Assembly: GCA_022340865.1 (NCBI GenBank)
Contig: JAJDNC010000136.1
Coordinates: 1 to 41,448 of the forward strand
Source: Gemmatimonadota bacterium
GTDB taxonomy: Bacteria > Gemmatimonadota > Gemmatimonadetes > Longimicrobiales > Gaopeijiaceae
Direction: 5' to 3'
Length of the DNA: 41,448 nucleotides
Every line of letters begins with the position of its first letter. Position 1 is the stretch's first letter. Shown here in pieces: positions 35,322 to 41,448 of this stretch. The notes under the pieces are model-generated. The model saw only the letters and a program-made list of their open reading frames with translations, made no database searches and was not told the origin of the DNA. The translations under genes and the position numbers were made by a program.

Positions 35322-38300
35322 ATGGGAAGTCGACTACGGTACTTGATGGCCGCGCTCGCGGTGCTCCTCTGGTGGGCGCCACTTGCGGCACAGGCGTCGA
35401 ACGGCACGATCATCGGCCGCGTCACCGACGCCAGCTCACACCAAGCCCTCGAGGGCGTCACGGTCTCCGTGGGCGACCACGGAGCGCTGACCACGGCCGA
35501 GGGCCGTTACATCATCGTCGGAGTGCCCGCCGGCACGCAGACGGTGCGCGCCACGATCATCGGGTACGCCGACGCCACGAAGACCGTCACGGTGACGGGC
35601 GGCCAGACGGTCACCGCCGACTTCCAGATGACGGCCCAGGCCGTCGGTCTCTCGAAGATCGTCGTGGTGGCCTACGGCCAGCAGAGGGCAGGCAACATCA
35701 CGGGCTCCGTGAAGCAGGTCACTCCGACGGAGTTCAACAAGGGGCGCATCGTCACCCCTCAGCAGCTCATCCAGGCCAAGGTGCCCGGCGTCCAGATCGT
35801 GGGCAGCAACGAGCCGGGCGGCGGACAGGAGATCCGGATCCGCGGCGCGACCTCCATCAACGCCAGCAGCGACCCGCTCATCGTCGTCGACGGGATGCCG
35901 CTCGCCTCCGGAGGGGGCATCTCGGACGGCCGTGACCCCCTCAACTTCATCAACCCGAACGACATCGCGAGCATCACGGTGCTCAAGGACGCCTCGGCCG
36001 CGGCGATGTACGGAGCGAACTCCGCCAACGGGGTCATCCTCATCCAGACGAAGTCCGGGCGACAGGCCCCCCACATCGAGTACAGGGGAAGCGTGTCGGC
36101 GTCCACGGTCACCCGACTTCCCGACATGCTGAACGCGGCACAGTTCAAGGCCGCCGTTCAGCAGTACGCACCCGGGAACGTCAGCCAGCTCGGCACCGCG
36201 AACACGAACTGGTTCAACCACGTGGACCGCGCCGGCATCGGGCAGCAGCACGACCTCGCCGTCTCCGGCGAGGGGAACTCCATGGACTACCGCCTCTCCC
36301 TGGGCTACCTGAACCAGCGCGGCATCATCGACGGCACGGACCTTCAGCGCCTGTCCCTGGGGCTGAACTACGACCAGCGCTTCTTCGACGATCACCTCGA
36401 CATTCGCACGAACCTGCACACGTCGCACGAGGTGGACAACTACACGCCGGGAGGCGTGATCTCGAACGCGGCGCAGATGGGGCCCACGCAGCCCGTGCTG
36501 GATCCCAACAACCCCACGGGCTACTACGAGTGGCCGGGCAACACGCTCCAGTCGGCGGACAACCCGGTGGCCGCGCTCAGGCTGGCCACGGACAAGGGCC
36601 ATACGGACCGGAGCGTCGGGAACATCCAGGCCGAGTACGACATGCCCTTCCTGGAGTCGCTCAAGGCCCACATCAACCTGGGCTATGACCTCACCCAGGC
36701 CAAGCGCGAGACCTTCAGCCCCAGCGATCTGCACAGCCAGCTCAAGACCGGCGGCGGCGGCAACGTGTACTGGCGGACCCCCTCGATGCTGAACACGCTG
36801 CTCGAGACGTACCTCGACTACTCGGCACCTCTCGACGTGCTGCCCGGGAAGGTCGACCTGACGGGGGGGTACTCCTACAGCCAGTCCCACGCCGAGTATC
36901 CATGGTTCTCGGCCTCGCAGCTCAGCACCAACCTCCTGGGCGTCAACGGCGTCCCCGGGGCGCAGACCAGCCAGAACCAGCAGGACATCGAGGACAGCAG
37001 GCTCATCTCCTTCTTCGGGCGCCTCAACTACGACCTCAACGACAGGTACCTGCTGGGGTTGAGCGTGCGCCGGGACGGCTCGTCGCGCTTCGGGCCGGCC
37101 AACGCGTGGGGCGTGTTCCCCGCGGTGTCCGCCGCGTGGCGCATCTCGGAAGAGCCCTTCATGAAGGGCAGGACTCCTCTGTCGAACCTCAAGCTGCGCG
37201 TGTCCTGGGGTAAGACCGGAAACCAGTCGTTCGCGAACTACCAGCAGTACTCGACCTACCTGGTGGGCGATGCTCAGTCACAGGCGCAGCTCGGAACCCA
37301 GTTCGTCTCCACCATCCGTCCCAGCGCGGCCGACCCCGACATCAAGTGGGAGACCACCAAGTCGTGGGACGTGGGTCTCGACTACGGCATCCTGAACCAG
37401 CGCGTCACCGGCTCCATCGACTGGTACCGCAAGAACACCTCGGGCTTGATCTTCACGGTGCCCGTCGCCGCCGGAACGAACCTCTCCAACTACCTGACGA
37501 CCAACATCGGCAGCATGAGGAACACCGGCATCGAGCTCGGCCTCGACGCCGACATCCTCAAGGGCGGAGCGAACGGGTTGAGCTGGAACGCTTCGTTCAC
37601 CGTCTCCCACAACACCAACGATCTGACCAGCATCAACCCCTACGGGGGCACCGCAGCCCAACAGCAGATCCTCACCGGTCTCGTCGCCGGCGGAGTGGGA
37701 ACGTACATCCAGGTCCTCCAGCCGGGGCAGCCCATCAACTCGTTCTATGTCTACCAGCAGAAGCGTGACAAGAACGGCAAGCCCATCTACAGCGACAACA
37801 ACGGGCTGGATTCACTGGGCCACTTCACCGGCAAGCCGGACGGCGTGATCAACGAGCAGGACCTGTACGTGGACCAGAACGGGGACGGCATCATCAACCA
37901 GGCCGATCGCAGGCCCTTCCACGACCCCGCGCCGAAGTGGATCATCGGCCACACCTCGAACCTGACCTACCGCCAGTGGGATCTCAGCTTCACGCTGCTG
38001 GCATACCTCGGGAACTGGGTCTACAACAACGTGGCCTCGAACCTGGGGAACTACCAGGAGCTCTCGCGGGCCTCCCCGTACAACCTGCAGGCGTCGGTCC
38101 TCTACACGGGCTTCGCGACTCCGCAATACCTCTCGGACTACTACGTGCAGAACGCGTCCTTCCTGCGGATGGACAACATCACGCTGGGCTACGACTTCAC
38201 CTATCACGGCCAGCCGCTGCGGGTCTATGGAGCCCTGCAGAGCGCGTTCACCATCACGGGCTACAAGGGCGTTGATCCCACAGCCGGGATCAACGGCCTC

Positions 38301-38360
38301 GACAACAACATCTATCCACGCTCGCGCACCTTCACCGGCGGCGTGAGCGTCCGCTTCTGA
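35322..38360 (+). CDS. susC: SusC/RagA-family TonB-linked outer-membrane transporter
   Basis: 1012 residues from ATG 35322, with AAGGAA 6 nt upstream. A signal peptide covers 1-25 (LMAALAVLLWWAPLAAQA). A carboxypeptidase-like domain covers about 28-110 (GTIIGRVTDASSHQALEGVTV). A TonB-box-like VVVAYGQQR precedes the plug, with IRIRGATSINASSDPLIVVDG and VLKDASAAAMYGANSANGVI, the hallmark of SusC. The barrel continues to a terminal Phe (GGVSVRF). It imports oligosaccharides with energy from TonB-ExbBD. It is followed 41 bp later by SusD and then an alpha-amylase, so the ligand is most likely a starch-type oligosaccharide. The upstream ROK site suggests sugar-induced expression. Confidence 0.95.
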   Translation: MGSRLRYLMAALAVLLWWAPLAAQASNGTIIGRVTDASSHQALEGVTVSVGDHGALTTAEGRYIIVGVPAGTQTVRATIIGYADATKTVTVTGGQTVTADFQMTAQAVGLSKIVVVAYGQQRAGNITGSVKQVTPTEFNKGRIVTPQQLIQAKVPGVQIVGSNEPGGGQEIRIRGATSINASSDPLIVVDGMPLASGGGISDGRDPLNFINPNDIASITVLKDASAAAMYGANSANGVILIQTKSGRQAPHIEYRGSVSASTVTRLPDMLNAAQFKAAVQQYAPGNVSQLGTANTNWFNHVDRAGIGQQHDLAVSGEGNSMDYRLSLGYLNQRGIIDGTDLQRLSLGLNYDQRFFDDHLDIRTNLHTSHEVDNYTPGGVISNAAQMGPTQPVLDPNNPTGYYEWPGNTLQSADNPVAALRLATDKGHTDRSVGNIQAEYDMPFLESLKAHINLGYDLTQAKRETFSPSDLHSQLKTGGGGNVYWRTPSMLNTLLETYLDYSAPLDVLPGKVDLTGGYSYSQSHAEYPWFSASQLSTNLLGVNGVPGAQTSQNQQDIEDSRLISFFGRLNYDLNDRYLLGLSVRRDGSSRFGPANAWGVFPAVSAAWRISEEPFMKGRTPLSNLKLRVSWGKTGNQSFANYQQYSTYLVGDAQSQAQLGTQFVSTIRPSAADPDIKWETTKSWDVGLDYGILNQRVTGSIDWYRKNTSGLIFTVPVAAGTNLSNYLTTNIGSMRNTGIELGLDADILKGGANGLSWNASFTVSHNTNDLTSINPYGGTAAQQQILTGLVAGGVGTYIQVLQPGQPINSFYVYQQKRDKNGKPIYSDNNGLDSLGHFTGKPDGVINEQDLYVDQNGDGIINQADRRPFHDPAPKWIIGHTSNLTYRQWDLSFTLLAYLGNWVYNNVASNLGNYQELSRASPYNLQASVLYTGFATPQYLSDYYVQNASFLRMDNITLGYDFTYHGQPLRVYGALQSAFTITGYKGVDPTAGINGLDNNIYPRSRTFTGGVSVRF

Positions 38361-38401
38361 TGCACGCGGCCACGGATTCGACTTCGAGAAGGAACGGAGA
38401 C

Positions 38402-39979
38402 ATGATTATCAGAATACGTAAGGCGCTCGTCGCCGCCGTTGGCCTTCTGCTCGTCGCCACGACCGCCTGCACGAACACGACCGTACAGCCGAAGAGCACC
38501 GTCACCGGTGCCAACGTCTTCAACGATCCCGGGGCGTACGAAGCGTTCCTCGCCAAGCTCTACGCGGGGCTCGCCGTGAGCGGCCAGCAAGGCCCGTCGG
38601 GAAAGCCGGACATCCAGGGCATCGACGAGGGCTTCTCGCAGTACCTGCGCCTCTACTGGGAGGCGGAAGAGCTGCCTACCGACGAGGCGGTCATCGCCTG
38701 GAACGACGTCGGTCTCCCCAACATGAACACGATGACGTGGGGAGCCGACAATGGGTTCGTGAGGGCCATGTACTACCGGATCTACTTCCAGGTGGGCATG
38801 GTCAACCAGTTCCTCCGCGAGACGACGGACGACAAGCTCGACGCAAGGGGCGTGAGCGCTTCTCTGAAGGCGCAGGTCCACCAGTACCGCGCGGAGGCCC
38901 GCTTCCTGCGCGCGCTGAGCTACTGGCACGCCATCGACCTCTTCGGCAACGTCCCACTCGTCACCGAGAACGACCCCCTCGGCTCGACTCCTCCCAAGCA
39001 GTCGACGCGGGTGGATCTCTACAACTACGTGGTGAGCGAGCTCAAGGACATCGAGGGGCAGCTTCCCGCCCCGGGACCGGACACGTATGGGCGTGCGACG
39101 GGTCCGGCGGCGGACATGCTGCTTGCCAAGCTGTACATGAATGCGGAGGTGTACACCGGTACGGCGGACTATGCCGACGCGATGAACTCGATCCAGCAGG
39201 TCATCAACTCGGGCTTCTACAGCCTCGACCCCAGCTTCCACCACCTCTTCCAGGCCGACAACAACACGTCGCCGGAGATCATCTTCTCGATTCCCCAGGA
39301 CGGCATTCACACGCAGACGTACGGCGGCGTCAACTTCCTGATCCACGCCGAGTGCGGCGGTAGCATGGATCCCTCTGCGTACGGGATCGACGGCTGCTGG
39401 TGGGGGATCCGCATGAGGTCCCAGGCCTACAATCACTTCAGCGCGGGCGACGGCCGGGCGTCGTTCTTCTACACGTCCGGCCAGACCGTGGACGTCGCGG
39501 ACATCCCGACGTTCACGGACGGGATCGCGGCGTCCAAGTTCACCAACATGACCTCCACGGGACAGGCGGGCTCGAACCCGGGGTTCGTGGACACCGACTT
39601 CCCCATGTTCCGCCTGGGCGATGCGTACCTGATGTACGCCGAGGCGGTGCTCAGGGGCGGAGGCGGCACCCGGGCGCAGGCGCTGCAGTACGTGAACGCG
39701 TTGCGCGAGCGCGCGTTCGGCGGCACGAGCGGCGACATCACCGACACCCAGCTCACGCTACCGTTCATCCTGAACGAGCGGGAGCGCGAGCTGCTCTGGG
39801 AGGCCCACCGGCGGACGGACCTCATCCGCTTCGGTGAGTTCACCGGCGGTAGCTACATCTGGGAGTGGAAGGGCGGCGTGGCGGCGGGTACGGCGACGGA
39901 CGCCCACCTGGATCTCTACCCGATTCCGGGGTCGGAGCTCATCGCCAACCCGAATCTGAAGCAGAATCCGGGATACTGA
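38402..39979 (+). CDS. susD: SusD/RagB-family nutrient-binding outer-membrane lipoprotein
   Basis: 525 residues from ATG 38402, which has AAGGAACGGAG just upstream and opens a lipoprotein signal (KALVAAVGLLLVATTAC). An ATG at 38360 touching the susC stop is in frame but lacks a signal. TPR-like helices follow (VHQYRAEARFLRALSYWHAIDLFGNVPLV), with NDPLGSTPPKQST and the SusD C-terminal block LNERERELLWEAHRRTDLIRFGEF, ending SELIANPNLKQNPGY (landmarks only). SusD caps the SusC barrel and binds glycan at the cell surface. Pairing with SusC and an alpha-amylase points to alpha-glucan. Confidence 0.94.
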   Translation: MIIRIRKALVAAVGLLLVATTACTNTTVQPKSTVTGANVFNDPGAYEAFLAKLYAGLAVSGQQGPSGKPDIQGIDEGFSQYLRLYWEAEELPTDEAVIAWNDVGLPNMNTMTWGADNGFVRAMYYRIYFQVGMVNQFLRETTDDKLDARGVSASLKAQVHQYRAEARFLRALSYWHAIDLFGNVPLVTENDPLGSTPPKQSTRVDLYNYVVSELKDIEGQLPAPGPDTYGRATGPAADMLLAKLYMNAEVYTGTADYADAMNSIQQVINSGFYSLDPSFHHLFQADNNTSPEIIFSIPQDGIHTQTYGGVNFLIHAECGGSMDPSAYGIDGCWWGIRMRSQAYNHFSAGDGRASFFYTSGQTVDVADIPTFTDGIAASKFTNMTSTGQAGSNPGFVDTDFPMFRLGDAYLMYAEAVLRGGGGTRAQALQYVNALRERAFGGTSGDITDTQLTLPFILNERERELLWEAHRRTDLIRFGEFTGGSYIWEWKGGVAAGTATDAHLDLYPIPGSELIANPNLKQNPGY

Positions 39980-40008
39980 GCCTCGTAACCCCGACCCGCG
40001 CGTGACTT

Positions 40009-40040
40009 CGCGGCCCCGCCGGTTCTCCGGCGGGGCCGCG
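40009..40040 (+). other. Strong intercistronic hairpin between susD and amylase
   Basis: CGCGGCCCCGCCGG and CCGGCGGGGCCGCG form a perfect 14-bp stem with a TTCT loop, 29 nt after the susD stop. There is no T-tract, so complete termination is unlikely. It may protect susCD mRNA or lower amylase expression relative to susCD. Confidence 0.6.
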
Positions 40041-40068
40041 AGCCACCTCGGGGAGCAGGATCGGAGCC

Positions 40069-41448
40069 GTGCTCTCGCGAAAACACACCCTCGTGCTCGC
40101 GGCCTGCCTGGCAGCCTCGGCCATGGCGAGTTGCTCCGGTACGCCGACCTCGCCGGCCGTCACCGGATCGCCCACCCCGGCCCGACCCGCCCTGGCGCCG
40201 ACGTACCGTCCCAGCGGGCACATGGCGGCGGGGGACGTGTTCGTGCAGCTCTTCGAGTGGAAGTGGACGGACATCGCCAACGAGTGTGAGCAGGTGCTCG
40301 GTCCCGTGGGGTACAAGGCCGTGCAGGTATCCCCTCCGGAGGAGCACAGCGTCACGCCCAGCCACGACTGGAGCGAGCGGTACCAGCCGGTGAGCTACAG
40401 CATAGCGCGCAGCCGCTCGGGCACCGGCACCGAGTTCGTGGACATGGTGAATCGCTGCAAGGCCGCAGGCGTGGACATCTACGTGGACGCGGTCATCAAC
40501 CACATGACGAACTACCCGAGCCCGGGCGTCGGCAGCAACGGCACGGCCTACAGCAAGTACGACTACCCGGGGCTCTACACGCCCGCCGACTTCCACCCGC
40601 ACTGCATCGTCGACGACTACTCGAACGCCGCGAACGTCCAGGACTGCGAGCTGCTCGGGCTGCCGGATCTGAACACCGGCCTTCCCTCGGTGCGGCAGAA
40701 GATCGCCGGATACCTGATCATGCTCGCCCGTCTCGGCGTCGCCGGCTTCCGCATCGACGCGGCGAAGCACATCCAGCAGGTGGAGCTCGACGACATCCTG
40801 ACTCTCGTGGACTCCACCATGACCGCGGAGGGCCGCCCCATTCCGTACTACTTCCTGGAGGTGAGCAGCGGACCGGGCGAGGCGCTGTCGCCCCGGGACT
40901 ACTACGGCGAGGCGTACCGGAGCGGCGGGGCGGCGGACATCACCGAGTTCACCTTCCAGGGCGTGGGCGACAAGTTCCTGGGCACCGGTGGGCAGCACAT
41001 CTCGCAGCTGACCCCCGACGGGCCGACGGGGAGCCAGTTCTCCGCCCTCGCGTGGGGGCTCATGCCCTCGGACAAGGCCGTGGTGTTCCTGGAGAACCAC
41101 GACACCCAGCACGACGTCGGACGCATCAGCTACCGCGACGGGCAGGTGTTCCGACTGGCCAATGTCTGGATGCTCGCGCAGCCTTACGGGTATCCGAAGA
41201 TCCTGTCGAGCTATGCCTTCGACCGGCCCGCCCAGAACTCCCTGGGGCCGCCCTCGGACGCCGCCGGGAACACCAACGACGTCACCTGCGCGCCGAGCCT
41301 GGAGGCGGTGAAGTCCGGGGACTGGGTGTGCGAGCATCGCGACCCGATGATCGAGGCCATGGTGGGCTTCCGTCGGGTGGTGGCGGGTACCGCCATCGAG
41401 GACTGGTGGGACGACGGATCCAACGCCATCGCGTTCTCCCGCGGTGAC
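40069..41448 (+). CDS. Secreted alpha-amylase, GH13 (partial, 3' end outside window)
   Basis: 460 codons from GTG 40069 to the window edge. The N-terminus is a signal peptide ending in a lipobox-like AMASC (C22), then a Pro/Thr-rich linker. From residue 55 the catalytic barrel follows Streptomyces/animal-type alpha-amylases (GH13_32-like): VFVQLFEWKWTDIANECE, YKAVQVSPPEEHSV, region I DAVINH (140-145), region II GFRIDAAKH with nucleophile D230, region III FLEV with acid/base E264, and region IV FLENHDTQ with D345. All three catalytic acids are present. It would cut starch outside the cell or at its surface and feed SusCD. The gene was recognised by reading the frame directly because it has no stop in the window. 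Confidence 0.92.
   Translation, partial: MLSRKHTLVLAACLAASAMASCSGTPTSPAVTGSPTPARPALAPTYRPSGHMAAGDVFVQLFEWKWTDIANECEQVLGPVGYKAVQVSPPEEHSVTPSHDWSERYQPVSYSIARSRSGTGTEFVDMVNRCKAAGVDIYVDAVINHMTNYPSPGVGSNGTAYSKYDYPGLYTPADFHPHCIVDDYSNAANVQDCELLGLPDLNTGLPSVRQKIAGYLIMLARLGVAGFRIDAAKHIQQVELDDILTLVDSTMTAEGRPIPYYFLEVSSGPGEALSPRDYYGEAYRSGGAADITEFTFQGVGDKFLGTGGQHISQLTPDGPTGSQFSALAWGLMPSDKAVVFLENHDTQHDVGRISYRDGQVFRLANVWMLAQPYGYPKILSSYAFDRPAQNSLGPPSDAAGNTNDVTCAPSLEAVKSGDWVCEHRDPMIEAMVGFRRVVAGTAIEDWWDDGSNAIAFSRGD

Overview
The window is one high-G+C bacterial chromosome segment with dense, mostly operonic genes. It combines SusC/SusD-type outer-membrane uptake outside a low-GC Bacteroidota context, lipoprotein signals, TonB receptors with N-terminal carboxypeptidase-like domains, Mn-type superoxide dismutase and an ArsR-methyltransferase fusion next to ahcY. 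Gemmatimonadota is my best guess for the source. This is inferred from gene content and codon bias, not from a marker gene. I saw no rRNA, tRNA, CRISPR array, prophage or insertion sequence.

Region 1 (1-10586, envelope glycosylation and signalling). On the minus strand a tight five-gene run reads sensor kinase, NtrC/PilR-like sigma-54 activator, polyprenyl-phosphate-sugar synthase (GT2), and two TMTC-like GT-C/TPR membrane proteins. The last gene runs off the left edge. Every junction is a 4-base ATGA or GTGA overlap. Upstream on the same strand is an odd protein made of a degenerate receiver plus a lone histidine-kinase dimerisation domain. Divergent to it is another large GT-C-like membrane protein. 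I read the run as a regulated O-glycosylation (possibly O-mannosylation) cassette.

Region 2 (10720-18000, housekeeping mix). It holds a secreted M15-like/LysM protein, an unknown membrane protein, Mn-type SOD, a DinB-like polymerase overlapping a BtpA-family gene, a SAM methyltransferase, and an NSS amino-acid symporter translationally coupled to a 45-residue small subunit.

Region 3 (18206-22110, lipid desaturation and the methyl cycle). A fatty-acid desaturase, apparently starting at CTG behind a strong Shine-Dalgarno sequence, diverges from an ArsR-methyltransferase fusion that overlaps ahcY by 4 bases. The shared intergenic region carries a long inverted repeat and an AT-rich core. A strong terminator ends ahcY.

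Region 4 (22219-33640). It holds a TauE/SafE transporter, a solitary TonB receptor, a MarR regulator divergent from an antibiotic-monooxygenase-like protein, small membrane proteins, a DUF1697 protein, an SSS (sugar-type) symporter with a small membrane partner, and a prolyl oligopeptidase lipoprotein.

Region 5 (33773 to right edge, alpha-glucan utilisation). A ROK repressor precedes SusC, SusD and a secreted GH13 alpha-amylase that runs off the window. A matching 21-bp palindrome overlaps the -35 region of both the ROK gene and susC, so the repressor very likely controls itself and the uptake/degradation operon.
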